Shown: one piece after another, positions 1 to 8,167 of the stretch | Numbering within the stretch: the first letter of the stretch is position 1 | How the letters are laid out: each line of letters starts with the position of its first letter | Assembly: GCA_018402455.1 (NCBI GenBank) | Contig: JAGYIG010000018.1 | Location: forward strand, 1 to 62,062 | Length of the DNA stretch: 62,062 nucleotides | From: Opitutaceae bacterium | GTDB lineage: Bacteria > Verrucomicrobiota > Verrucomicrobiia > Opitutales > Opitutaceae | Direction: 5' to 3' | Position numbers and translations under genes: made by a program | Notes under the pieces: generated by a model | Told to the model about the DNA's origin: nothing | The model's input: the letters and a program-made list of their open reading frames with translations, nothing else | The model's database searches: none

Positions 1-1
1 A

Positions 2-814
2 GGCGGACACCTGCTCAACGAAGCAGGTCAGCGTTTTATGCTCGACCTAGACCCACGTGGGGAGCTAGCACCTAGGGATATCGTCGCCAGAGCCATTGAT
101 GCGAACATCCAACAAGGCACTTTAGGGCATGTATGGTTGGATATTCGTCATTTGGGCGAAACCGCTATTCGTCACCACTTCCCCACTATCGAGGCTCACT
201 GCGCCTCACGGGGAATAGACATTACGCGCCAGCCCATTCCCGTCGTACCAGCTGCTCATTACAGCTGTGGCGGGGTCGCCACCAATCTCAGCGGGGAGAC
301 CAGTCTGCCCGGACTCTACGCCTGCGGCGAGGTCGCGTGCACCGGACTCCACGGGGCCAATCGGCTGGCGAGCAACTCGCTGCTCGAGGCCGTGGTCATC
401 GCCCACCGCGCCGCGCAATCGGTGGCGCGCTACCTCCGGCAAAAGAGCCGCCCCGCCAAGAACCCCATCCCGGAATGGCGGGATCTCAGCGGCACCGACG
501 CCGATGAACGCGTGGTGATCAGTCACAACTGGGAGGAGCTGCGGCGCACCATGTGGGACTACGTGGGCATCATGCGCACCACCAAGCGCCTGGAACGCGC
601 GCAGACCCGTATCGCCAATCTCGAACGCGAGATCGCCGACTACTATTGGAACTTCTCCGTCGATCCCGATCTGCTCGAACTGCGCAACCTGACCACGGTC
701 GCTCGCCTCATCGTCAGCTGTGCGTTGCAACGCCGCGAGAGCCGCGGCCTGCACGCCAATGTCGACTTTCCCCAAAAACGGAAACGGGCATTGGACTCCA
801 AAGTTCGCGCTTAA
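2..814 (+). CDS. nadB: L-aspartate oxidase, C-terminal part (5' truncated by window)
   Basis: FAD enzyme of de novo NAD synthesis that oxidises L-aspartate to iminoaspartate for NadA. The reading frame is open from base 2, so the N-terminal FAD-binding part lies outside the window. Visible family motifs are FMLDLDPRGELAPRD, the active-site stretch PVVPAAHYSCGGVATN, and LYACGEVACTGLHGANRLASNSLLEAVV, followed by the helical C-terminal domain. About 270 residues are present of the usual ~530. The first ~85 codons use CTA, TTA, AGA, AGG, ATA and GTA, which are rare in the rest of the gene and window; usage changes near base 270, at the conserved PAAHYSCGG motif. Identity is firm, but continuity of the first ~270 bases with the rest is doubtful. 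Confidence 0.95.
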   Translation, partial: GGHLLNEAGQRFMLDLDPRGELAPRDIVARAIDANIQQGTLGHVWLDIRHLGETAIRHHFPTIEAHCASRGIDITRQPIPVVPAAHYSCGGVATNLSGETSLPGLYACGEVACTGLHGANRLASNSLLEAVVIAHRAAQSVARYLRQKSRPAKNPIPEWRDLSGTDADERVVISHNWEELRRTMWDYVGIMRTTKRLERAQTRIANLEREIADYYWNFSVDPDLLELRNLTTVARLIVSCALQRRESRGLHANVDFPQKRKRALDSKVRA

Positions 815-885
815 ATGGGATCGGTTGAATTACTGCCGGGGTCGGGTGGGTTGACCTCGGGGACGACACCGCGTCCCGTCCGTTG

Positions 886-1779
886 ATGTCGTTTTCGATC
901 TACCTGCTCATCCCGTTGGCCAGTAGCATGGGCTACGTGGTGGGGGCCCTCCTCCTGAAGCGGAGTTCGGCGTTCGGCGTGGGGCTGTGGCGAACGACTT
1001 TTGTGGCCAACCTGATGCACGCCGTTTGCCTGGCTCCCTTCTGGGGCCTGGGCGCCGCTTTGGGCGGTGGGATCTGGTGGCAGCCCGTGGTGACCAGTCT
1101 CCTGTTCATGTTCGGCCAAGTGGCGACCCTGCGGGCAATCGACAAAGGGGACGTCTCAATCGCCACGCCGGTGCTCGGCACCAAGATTATCCTCGTCGCC
1201 TTGGTGAGTGCGCTGCTGCTACCGGATCCGGTTCCCTTGAAATGGTGGATCGCCGCCGCGTTGAGCGTCTCGGCCATCGTGCTGCTCAATCGCCAACCCT
1301 CCGGCACCCCCGTTCCCGATCGCGCCGCGTCCGTCGGACCCACCATCACGGCCGCGCTAGGCGCGGCGGTCGCCTTCGCCTTTTTTGATGTGCTGGTCCA
1401 AAAATGGGCGCCCCGGTGGGGCGTGGGGCGGTTTCTATCGATCAATTTCATCCTGCTGGCGGCCTGGTCGTTGGCCCTGATTCCCGCCTTCAGCGCACCG
1501 CTGCGAAAGATCACGCGACCGGCCCTGCCGTGGCTGATGGGGGGGTCCGCCCTCTTGGGACTGCAGGCCGCCGGATTGACGATTTCGCTGGGCTCCTACG
1601 GCGACGCGACGGCCATCAATGTCGTCTACAGCACCCGCGGCCTCTGGTCGGTGCTGGCGGTTTGGTGGATCGGCCACTGGTTCCAGAGCGAGGAGCAACA
1701 CCTCGGCGGCAAGGTGTTGCGCCTGCGATTCTATGGGGCGGGACTGATGCTGTTGGCGGTGGGATTGGTGCTGGTGTGA
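886..1779 (+). CDS. EamA/DMT-family membrane transporter
   Basis: A 297-residue protein made almost entirely of hydrophobic segments, about ten, in two similar halves as expected for the drug/metabolite transporter superfamily. [19 protein letters not shown] near residues 90-110 is typical of the EamA repeat. ATG at 886 is chosen; a TTG directly before it is the only in-frame alternative. The gene starts ~70 bases after nadB on the same strand. Substrate cannot be read from the sequence. Confidence 0.85.
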   Translation: MSFSIYLLIPLASSMGYVVGALLLKRSSAFGVGLWRTTFVANLMHAVCLAPFWGLGAALGGGIWWQPVVTSLLFMFGQVATLRAIDKGDVSIATPVLGTKIILVALVSALLLPDPVPLKWWIAAALSVSAIVLLNRQPSGTPVPDRAASVGPTITAALGAAVAFAFFDVLVQKWAPRWGVGRFLSINFILLAAWSLALIPAFSAPLRKITRPALPWLMGGSALLGLQAAGLTISLGSYGDATAINVVYSTRGLWSVLAVWWIGHWFQSEEQHLGGKVLRLRFYGAGLMLLAVGLVLV

Positions 1780-1806
1780 GCCGAGCGGGGAGATTGACAA
1801 CCCTCA

Positions 1807-1830
1807 ATGTATATACCCCTGTATATACAT
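1807..1830. promoter_or_regulatory. Operator-like palindrome overlapping the vapB start
   Basis: Two 10-base arms, ATGTATATAC and GTATATACAT, are perfect inverted repeats around the four bases CCCT, and each arm contains the self-palindromic octamer GTATATAC. The right arm runs into the vapB ATG (1829). VapB antitoxins, alone or with VapC, bind palindromes of this TATATAC type at their own promoters in enterobacteria, so autorepression of the downstream operon is the natural reading. The AT-rich site stands out from its GC-rich surroundings. Confidence 0.75.
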
Positions 1831-2068
1831 GACTAGGACGGCCAAGCTCTTCACCAACGGCGGCTCCCAAGCGGTCCGTCTGCCCAAGGAATTCCGCTTC
1901 CCCGGCAAGGAGGTCCGCATCCGCAAAACCAAGACCGGCATCTCGATTACGCCGATTGAGGACGAAAAGGAAAAGCGCCGCCAGGCCTTCATCGCGCTGG
2001 CGGGCTCCTGTCCAGATTTACCTGACGTGCCTCCCCATACCACGCCGGATTCGCCTCGGGAATGGTAG
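1829..2068 (+). CDS. vapB: VapB-type antitoxin (SpoVT/AbrB fold)
   Basis: A 79-residue protein beginning [19 protein letters not shown], the classic swapped-hairpin AbrB/VapB DNA-binding motif (residues 3-45, continuing [19 protein letters not shown]). The variable C-terminus would wrap the toxin. It should neutralise the PIN RNase encoded one base downstream and repress the operon through the palindrome over its start codon. Length and order (antitoxin first) fit type II modules. Confidence 0.9.
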   Translation: MTRTAKLFTNGGSQAVRLPKEFRFPGKEVRIRKTKTGISITPIEDEKEKRRQAFIALAGSCPDLPDVPPHTTPDSPREW

Positions 2069-2069
2069 G

Positions 2070-2477
2070 ATGATTTACCTGCCCGACACCAACACCGTCT
2101 CCGTCTTTCTCCGCGGACAAGATGAGCAGTTGAACCGACTGATGACGGAGCATTGGGAGGACCTGAAACTTTCCACCATTGTCATAGCGGAACGTGAATA
2201 TGGTATCATCCGCCATAGATCGGGGCAGCGATACAGAGATAGATTTGAAGGCATGGTGAAGCTGTTGCCCCAGGTGGATTTCAATCGGGAGGACGCATCC
2301 CACCACGCGGCAATTCGAACCAAGCTGGAACGGGTGGGTCAGGGGATTGGCCCCATGGATACGCTCATCGCCGCCCAAGCCCTCCGTCTCGGTGCAACCG
2401 TCGTGACCCACCATCTCGCGGAATTCAAACGCGTGCCCAAACTCAAGGTCGTCGACTGGCAGACCGCATCCGCATGA
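2070..2477 (+). CDS. vapC: VapC-type PIN-domain ribonuclease toxin
   Basis: A 135-residue PIN-domain protein. The acidic residues expected for Mg2+-dependent RNA cleavage are present: D6 in YLPDTN, E41 in IVIAEREYG and D97 in GPMDTLIAAQAL. The C-terminus TVVTHHLAEFKRVPKLKVVDW matches the family. The start is ATG 2070, just after the vapB stop; an upstream in-frame extension to 1956 would overlap vapB and is rejected. The gene overlaps recD2 by four bases (ATGA). VapC toxins usually cut tRNA or rRNA; the target here is unknown. Confidence 0.92.
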   Translation: MIYLPDTNTVSVFLRGQDEQLNRLMTEHWEDLKLSTIVIAEREYGIIRHRSGQRYRDRFEGMVKLLPQVDFNREDASHHAAIRTKLERVGQGIGPMDTLIAAQALRLGATVVTHHLAEFKRVPKLKVVDWQTASA

Positions 2478-4672
2478 GTGCCGAACAACTTACCGGCGTG
2501 CTCGAGCGCATCATTTTTTCCAACGAGGAAAACCACTACACCATCGCCGAGTTTCGCGCGGGGGACGGCGCGGAAAAAACCACCATTGTCGGCACCCTCC
2601 CCGGCGTGCAATGCGGCGAGACCCTGCACCTGGAGGGCGACTGGGCGCGCCACAGCCAACACGGGCAGCAGTTCAAGATAACGGCGTTTCGCTCCACGCT
2701 GCCTTCCACCGTCTATGGCATTCGCAAATACCTCGGCAGCGGACTGGTTCCCGGCATCGGCAAGGTCTACGCCAACAAGATTGTCGATGCGTTTGGCACC
2801 GACACGTTTCGCACCCTCACCGAGGAAAGCGCCCGACTGCGCACGGTGCCCGGCATCGGCAAGAAACGGGCCATGTCGATCAAGGCCGCGTGGGACGACC
2901 AGCGGGCTTTTCGTGAGCTTTATATTTTCCTCCAAACCTATGGGGTCACGACCGCCCAGTGCGTGAAACTCAACAAGGCCTTCGGCGCGCAGGCCAAACA
3001 GGTGCTGACCACCGAACCCTACCGCGTCGCCCGGGAAATCGACGGCATTGGCTTCAAGACCGCCGACAAGATTGCGATCAACCTCGGCTTCGCCAACGAC
3101 GCCGCACCCCGCCTCGACGCGGGTCTGATCTACGCGATGGAAACCCTCCAGGAGGAGGGTCACACCGCCATCCGCGAAGCCGACTTGATTGCCCATGCCG
3201 CCGAGTTGCTCGAGACCACGACCGATCGGCTGGAGACGCGGGTGGGCGCCCTGCTGGAGTCGCACAGTCTCGTGCGCCACTGGCCGGATGATGCGCCCGA
3301 TCCCCTCCCCGGTTCCGGGTTTATTCAGCTGCCGGTGCTAAATCGCGCCGAGACCAAAATCGCCAACGTGGTCCAACGCATCACCGCCGTTCCTTCGGGG
3401 TTGCCGCCAATCAAGATCGCAGCGGCGGTCAACTGGGCTCAGGAAAAAGCCGATATCGAATTTGCGGCCAAACAGGCAGATGCCGTGCGCACCGCGCTGG
3501 GGCAAAAGATGAGCATCCTCACCGGTGGACCAGGAACGGGTAAAACCACGATTTTGCGTGCGCTCGTGGATATTCTACGCGCCAAAAAAGTCCGGTTGCA
3601 TCTGGCGGCGCCCACCGGTCGCGCCGCGCAACGGCTTGCGGAAACCACGGGCGGTTTTGCCTCCACCATTCATCGCCTGCTCAAGTTCGATCCCGCCAAA
3701 GGGCACTTCACCACCAACGAGGACCATCCGTTGTCGACCGACTACCTGGTTGTCGATGAGGCCTCGATGTTGGACACCCGGCTCGCCTCAGCGCTGCTGC
3801 AGGCGGTCCCCGCCAAGGCGCATCTGCTGTTGGTGGGCGACACCGATCAGCTCCCGTCGGTGGGCGCCGGCAATGTGCTCCAGGACCTGATCGCCACAGG
3901 CCGCCTCCCCGTCACGCGCTTGGATGTGATTCATCGCCAGAAGGGTCAAAGCGGCATCGTCACCACGGCTCACGCCATCAATCAAGGTGATCCCTCCCTG
4001 CCGCCTTCCCACCCCGAGATCACCACCATCCCGGCATGGAGCGACCTGAACTTCATTCCCGTGGAAAGCCAGGAGGACTGTGTGCGACAGGTGGTCGAGC
4101 TTTGCCGCCAACACATCCCCCAAGCCCACCGTTGGGTGAATCCCCGCCAAGACATTCAGGTCCTGGCGCCGATGCACCGGGGCACCGCCGGCGTGGCCAA
4201 TTTCAACGCCCGTCTGCAGGATGCACTCAACCCCGGCTCAGCCGGCGTGAAGTTCGCGGCCGGTGAGTTTCGCGCGGGCGACAAAATCATCCAACTGCGC
4301 AACAACTACGACAAGGGGCTGTTCAACGGCGACATTGGCACGGTCACTGCCGTCGATCCCAAGGCCAGCACCCTGACCGCCGATTTTGACGGCGAGTCCC
4401 ATGATTTCGAACGCGGAGAATTCAACAATCTCGGCCTCGCCTACGCCATCAGTATTCACAAATCGCAGGGATCGGAATACCCCGTCGTCGTGATCCCACT
4501 GATGAAGGCCCATTTCATGATGTTGCAGCGCAACCTGCTCTACACCGCCATCACCCGCGGGAAGAAAAAGGTCTACGTCGTCGGCGAGCCCGCCGCCTAC
4601 GGCATGGCCGTGCGCAATCACGAGGCCAAGGTTCGCAGCACCCACCTGAAACAGAAGATCGGCGCGGTCTAA
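2474..4672 (+). CDS. recD2: RecD2-type SF1 DNA helicase
   Basis: A 732-residue 5'-3' helicase of the RecD2 (RecD/TraA) family, which acts in DNA repair without RecBC. The N-terminal region has helix-hairpin-helix motifs (LVPGIGKVYA ~90, LRTVPGIGKKRA ~122, IDGIGFKTADKIA ~188). Walker A GGPGTGKTT is at ~351, motif II VVDEASM at ~428, motif III GDTDQLPSVGAGN follows, and the C-terminal motifs YAISIHKSQGSEYPVVVIPL and LLYTAITRGKKKV are complete. Its ATG overlaps the vapC stop, so it is probably co-transcribed and translationally coupled to the toxin-antitoxin pair, an unusual partner for a housekeeping repair helicase. Confidence 0.95.
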   Translation: MSAEQLTGVLERIIFSNEENHYTIAEFRAGDGAEKTTIVGTLPGVQCGETLHLEGDWARHSQHGQQFKITAFRSTLPSTVYGIRKYLGSGLVPGIGKVYANKIVDAFGTDTFRTLTEESARLRTVPGIGKKRAMSIKAAWDDQRAFRELYIFLQTYGVTTAQCVKLNKAFGAQAKQVLTTEPYRVAREIDGIGFKTADKIAINLGFANDAAPRLDAGLIYAMETLQEEGHTAIREADLIAHAAELLETTTDRLETRVGALLESHSLVRHWPDDAPDPLPGSGFIQLPVLNRAETKIANVVQRITAVPSGLPPIKIAAAVNWAQEKADIEFAAKQADAVRTALGQKMSILTGGPGTGKTTILRALVDILRAKKVRLHLAAPTGRAAQRLAETTGGFASTIHRLLKFDPAKGHFTTNEDHPLSTDYLVVDEASMLDTRLASALLQAVPAKAHLLLVGDTDQLPSVGAGNVLQDLIATGRLPVTRLDVIHRQKGQSGIVTTAHAINQGDPSLPPSHPEITTIPAWSDLNFIPVESQEDCVRQVVELCRQHIPQAHRWVNPRQDIQVLAPMHRGTAGVANFNARLQDALNPGSAGVKFAAGEFRAGDKIIQLRNNYDKGLFNGDIGTVTAVDPKASTLTADFDGESHDFERGEFNNLGLAYAISIHKSQGSEYPVVVIPLMKAHFMMLQRNLLYTAITRGKKKVYVVGEPAAYGMAVRNHEAKVRSTHLKQKIGAV

Positions 4673-4679
4673 ACTGAAA

Positions 4680-4711
4680 CCGGCGTCGGAGCCTGATCGC
4701 CCCGACGCCGG
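4680..4711. terminator. GC-rich hairpin downstream of recD2
   Basis: Perfect 10-base inverted repeat CCGGCGTCGG / CCGACGCCGG with a 12-base loop, starting eight bases after the recD2 stop and facing the convergent gene that ends at 4765. There is no T-run, so termination is plausible but unproven; it may serve both directions. Confidence 0.4.
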
Positions 4712-4764
4712 CTCAGGCCGGTCGACCCACTACTCCTGAGTCACCCAGAGCGTCCTGCGGCAGC

Positions 4765-5880
4765 CTACGCCCCCCCGCCCAGCAGGCTTCGGAAAAGTCC
4801 GCGTTTGCGCACGACCACCGCGGGCGCCGGGGCCAACGGAGGCTTGGCAAACGCCTTCGGGGGCGGGGCGGGAAGCCCTCGCCGTTTCCGATCGAGGTCT
4901 TTGATCTGCTCGCCCAAGTCGCGAAGCCGACCTTCCCGCTGCCGAATCTGGCGATCGAGGTCCGCCAACAACATCCGTTCATCGCGAAACATCGCGCGCT
5001 CGGCTTCGAACGCCACCTTCGCGCGCTCCAGTCGATCCCACTCATTTTCCAACTCACGCTCGGTTCCCGCTTGGCGCCAAGGCCCGGGCAGGGGCGACGC
5101 GGTGAGCGTCTGGTCGCGCAGGGCGGTCTCCCGCTGCCGCAGGTCGGACTCAAACCTCTCCAAATTCTCCCGGTCAACCCGGCTGGCCTGGCGCTGCTGC
5201 TCAAGCTGAGCCCACGCGCGATCCAACTCCTGGCCCTCCGACTTCAGGTCCGCCACCTCCCCGACGAGGGCGGCTTGATCCTGCCGCAGGCGCCGGCGAT
5301 CCTCCCGCAACAAACGCGCTTTCTCGTCCATCCCGGCCTGAGCGGCGGCGATGATTTCGCGCTCGAGTTGGAGTTCGCGCAGCCCTTTCCACAGGCGCTC
5401 GCGGTGCTCGATCGTCGTGGCGTCAATCGACTCCGCCGCCATGTCCGGATCAAGCTGCGCCAGCGTTGCCTCCACCTCAGCCAATTCGGCCGCCGTCGGC
5501 TCACCGTAATTTTCGATGCCCACCAAGGTCATGATCCGCCGGAGCACCGGCTTCGGGTCAGTCCGCAACGGCAGCACATCCGTCAAGCCGTGGCGAATGC
5601 CCTGCACCACGACCGGCAACTCGAGCTCGGGCAACAACATCACAATCGGCAACTCCGGTTGCAGCTCGCGCAACGGCACTGTCAGCGCAAACAGATCGTC
5701 CGACGGGGTCAGGTGACCAATCAGGGCGAGGTCAAAGGGCTCACCTCGCAGTTGGCTCACCGCATCGGTCGCGGGCTCGACCGCTTGCACACTCAAGCCC
5801 GATTCAACCAGCAGCATCGTGAGGATCCGACGGGTGTGCGCGTCGGCATGAGCTACCAGGATTCGTTTTGGCGTCTTCAT
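4765..5880 (-). CDS. Pseudo-receiver domain protein with long coiled coil
   Basis: A 371-residue protein. Residues 1-120 fold-match a response-regulator receiver (ILVAHADAHTRRILTMLL; DLALIGHLTP; IVMLLPE; VLPLRTDPKPVLRRIM), but the phospho-acceptor Asp is missing (ALIGHL in place of LLD) and the conserved Lys before Pro is Arg-Thr, so it should not be phosphorylated normally. Residues ~170-345 are a heptad-rich Glu/Arg/Leu coiled coil (RELQLEREIIAAAQAG, WDRLERAKVAFEAERA). The C-terminus is Pro/Lys/Arg rich. ATG 5880 is preferred over 5925 because the receiver starts there. It lies in the same direction as and downstream of the NatAB-like exporter. Function unknown; a scaffold or partner-binding role is an inference. 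Confidence 0.75.
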   Translation of the reverse strand: MKTPKRILVAHADAHTRRILTMLLVESGLSVQAVEPATDAVSQLRGEPFDLALIGHLTPSDDLFALTVPLRELQPELPIVMLLPELELPVVVQGIRHGLTDVLPLRTDPKPVLRRIMTLVGIENYGEPTAAELAEVEATLAQLDPDMAAESIDATTIEHRERLWKGLRELQLEREIIAAAQAGMDEKARLLREDRRRLRQDQAALVGEVADLKSEGQELDRAWAQLEQQRQASRVDRENLERFESDLRQRETALRDQTLTASPLPGPWRQAGTERELENEWDRLERAKVAFEAERAMFRDERMLLADLDRQIRQREGRLRDLGEQIKDLDRKRRGLPAPPPKAFAKPPLAPAPAVVVRKRGLFRSLLGGGA

Positions 5881-5934
5881 CGTAGAAATTTTTCCCACGC
5901 CGAAAAACCAACTCCCCTTACGCAAAAAAGCTAG

Positions 5935-5974
5935 GTAAATATACTTCGTAAATGTCTATTTACTATGCATTTAC
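5935..5974. promoter_or_regulatory. Nested GTAAAT/ATTTAC inverted repeats (candidate operator)
   Basis: Four copies of one hexamer are arranged as two nested palindromes: GTAAAT at 5935 and 5948, then ATTTAC at 5958 and 5969. The inner pair is separated by four bases. The block is very AT-rich in a GC-rich region and lies ~55-95 bases upstream of the pseudo-receiver gene (start 5880), where a promoter and operator would be expected. Confidence 0.5.
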
Positions 5975-6016
5975 ACTACCTGTTTTTTACACTTCCTTGA
6001 CAGAAATTGACGGAAC

Positions 6017-7249
6017 TCAGGCCCGGAAGATCACGCTCTCGCGGTTGAACATCTTGACGCACAGCCACAGGGCGAGGGCGGCGTAGAGCACCTGCGAACC
6101 GAAGATCACGGCGATGTAGTGCCAATTCCACACGCCGGAGAGCATCTCCTTACAGACCAAGCTCAAGTTGGTGATGGGGACCAATGCCGTTTTCCAGGTG
6201 AGTTCGATCCCGGGCAGGGTGCCCATGACCGCGGGGAGAATCACCACGATCATCAACGGAGAGACGTAGCTCTGCGCCTCTTTGAAGCTCTTGGCGAAGA
6301 GCGACACCGTGAGCAGACCCGCCGCGAAGAGCACCGCCATGGGCACGATCATGGCGAAAACTCCGATCATCCCCCAGGGATCGATCAACATCATGAACCC
6401 GCCGCCTTCGCCCGCCGCGCCGGCGCCCCCCCCACCACCGCCGCCCCCGGCGAAGAATTTGGCGGCGCCGAGCGCACTCACCGCAAACATGATCAGCGAC
6501 AATGCCATGGTCGCCACCGAGGCCGAGAGCGTCATCAAGAACTTGCCCAACACGATGTTCACCCGACTCACCGGGCTGCACAGCAGGGTCTCCATGGTGC
6601 CCCGCTCCTTCTCTCCGGCGGTCAGGTCCATGGCGGGATACATGGCCCCGGTCATGCACAGGATGACCACGATGTAGGGCACAAAACCGCCGAACGCGTT
6701 GCCGCCCACCTTTTCCGGCGGAGCCACGTTCTGGGACTCGACGTTGAAGGGATGAGCGATCGTGGCGGGCAGGCCCCGCTCCGCCAGCCCATCTGCGACC
6801 AAGCCATCGCGATAGTTGGTCAAAAAGCTCCGCAACTCACCGCGCCCCATGCTGGATTTCATCTCCCCTTGGTAGTGATAGATGATGATGTCGGGCGCCT
6901 CCGGGGAGGAGATGCCCGCCTCGAATCCGGCCGGGAACTCCACCGCCACCCGAATGACTTTGTTGGAGATCTGCTCCTTGAAGTCTTCGGCGGCATCCAC
7001 CACCTGGAACTTTTCATTCTCCCGAATTCCCGCCGCGATTGCGGGGGCGTTCTCGGCCCCGATAATCATGACCGAGGTCGCTTCGGTCTGCGCTTTCTTG
7101 ATGACCTTGGTCATCACAAAGCCCGCCCCGAAGATGATGCCGGGAATCACCAGGGTGGGGATGAGGAACGTCGTGATCAGCGTGCGCTTGTCGCGCAGGG
7201 TGTCGGTGAGTTCCTTGAAGTAGACGGTGCAAATCGCGTTCCAGTTCAT
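6017..7249 (-). CDS. ABC-2 exporter permease, NatB type
   Basis: A 410-residue membrane protein. An N-terminal membrane segment (LITTFLIPTLVIPGIIFGAGF) is followed by a ~150-residue extracytoplasmic domain and a C-terminal block of about five membrane segments, the ABC-2/NatB layout. GEKERGTMETLLCSPVSR is the conserved cytoplasmic coupling motif. A polyglycine/alanine stretch (about residues 265-285) forms an unusual loop between membrane segments. It follows the ATPase gene by 14 bases and they should form one transporter. NatAB of Bacillus exports Na+; the substrate here is unproven. Confidence 0.85.
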   Translation of the reverse strand: MNWNAICTVYFKELTDTLRDKRTLITTFLIPTLVIPGIIFGAGFVMTKVIKKAQTEATSVMIIGAENAPAIAAGIRENEKFQVVDAAEDFKEQISNKVIRVAVEFPAGFEAGISSPEAPDIIIYHYQGEMKSSMGRGELRSFLTNYRDGLVADGLAERGLPATIAHPFNVESQNVAPPEKVGGNAFGGFVPYIVVILCMTGAMYPAMDLTAGEKERGTMETLLCSPVSRVNIVLGKFLMTLSASVATMALSLIMFAVSALGAAKFFAGGGGGGGGAGAAGEGGGFMMLIDPWGMIGVFAMIVPMAVLFAAGLLTVSLFAKSFKEAQSYVSPLMIVVILPAVMGTLPGIELTWKTALVPITNLSLVCKEMLSGVWNWHYIAVIFGSQVLYAALALWLCVKMFNRESVIFRA

Positions 7250-7263
7250 GGCGGCAGCAGGGC

Positions 7264-8031
7264 TTAGAGTTGTTTTTCAATCGCGGCGGCCAGGGCGGCC
7301 TCGCCGCCGACGGCCTTCACAAAAATTTCCTCCATATCGGTCTCCGCGTAGCGCTGCTGCAACTCGCTCAGCGTGCCCTCGGCCACCAATTGCCCATCGT
7401 GAATGATGCCGATCCGATCGCAGAGTTTTTCAATCTCGCTCATCACGTGGGAGGAATAGATCACGGTTTTGCCGCGGTCGCGACAGTCCTTCACGAAGCG
7501 CACGATGGCGCGCGCCGTCATCACATCGAGCCCAAGCGTGGGCTCGTCAAAAATCATCACCGCCGGATCGTGCACCAGGGTCCGGGCAATCGAAGTCTTT
7601 TGCTTCATGCCGGTGGAGAACTTGTCGCACTTGCGGTCGAGGAAATCGTGCATGTCGAGTTCGTCGGCCAACTGCCGCACCCGCTCCCGAATCGCCGCAT
7701 CGGCCATGCCATTCAGGCGACCGAAGTAGGTGATCATTTCCCGCGCCGTCAGCCGACCGTAGAGGGCGGTGCTGGCGGCCAGAAAGCCCACCGCCGCCCG
7801 GACCTTGGCGCCGTCCTTGGTGACATCATATCCCGCCACCGTGGCCGAGCCGCTCACGGGTTTCAACAAGGTCGCGATCATGCGCAAGGCGGTGGTCTTG
7901 CCCGCGCCATTGGCCCCGAGCAAACCGTAGATTTGACCGGGTTCACAGCGGAACGTCACATCATCGACGGCCCGCACGACGCCACGCTTCTTGTCCTTGA
8001 AGGTTTTGGTGAGATTAACGACTTCGATCAT
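7264..8031 (-). CDS. ABC transporter ATP-binding protein, NatA type
   Basis: A 255-residue ATPase with Walker [17 protein letters not shown] (~34-49), signature [16 protein letters not shown] (~138), Walker [13 protein letters not shown] and switch region [15 protein letters not shown]. It pairs with the permease encoded 14 bases downstream. The divergent signature (STGMKQK rather than LSGGQ) is typical of the CcmA/NatA branch. The LytTR two-component genes lie directly upstream on the same strand, as natK-natR do with natAB in Bacillus subtilis. Confidence 0.9.
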   Translation of the reverse strand: MIEVVNLTKTFKDKKRGVVRAVDDVTFRCEPGQIYGLLGANGAGKTTALRMIATLLKPVSGSATVAGYDVTKDGAKVRAAVGFLAASTALYGRLTAREMITYFGRLNGMADAAIRERVRQLADELDMHDFLDRKCDKFSTGMKQKTSIARTLVHDPAVMIFDEPTLGLDVMTARAIVRFVKDCRDRGKTVIYSSHVMSEIEKLCDRIGIIHDGQLVAEGTLSELQQRYAETDMEEIFVKAVGGEAALAAAIEKQL

Positions 8032-8129
8032 TTTAAATCAGGAGTGGAGGGGGTAAAACCATGGAACATCCTGCATAGACGAAAAGAGAACCGGCATCCG
8101 GAGGCATGCGTATCAGGTGAACTGGTTTT

Positions 8130-8147
8130 GGGTGTTTCGGGTGTTTC
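8130..8147. promoter_or_regulatory. Tandem 9-base repeat upstream of the ABC exporter genes
   Basis: GGGTGTTTC occurs twice head-to-tail in the 136-base gap between the response-regulator gene and the ATPase gene, about 100 bases upstream of the latter. LytTR regulators bind direct repeats, so this is a candidate site. The sequence also resembles the common 'ACCACGAAACAC' dispersed repeat, so the regulatory reading is only a suggestion. Confidence 0.3.
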
Positions 8148-8167
8148 GTGGTCCAACAATTAAGATC

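Noticed and set aside
4681..4765. Possible small gene between recD2 and the pseudo-receiver gene
   Set aside because: Only 92 bases dominated by the hairpin; no start with a plausible product.
5071..6000. A plus-strand frame of 287 codons over the pseudo-receiver gene
   Set aside because: Composition typical of a reverse-strand shadow; the minus frame has a clear receiver and coiled coil.
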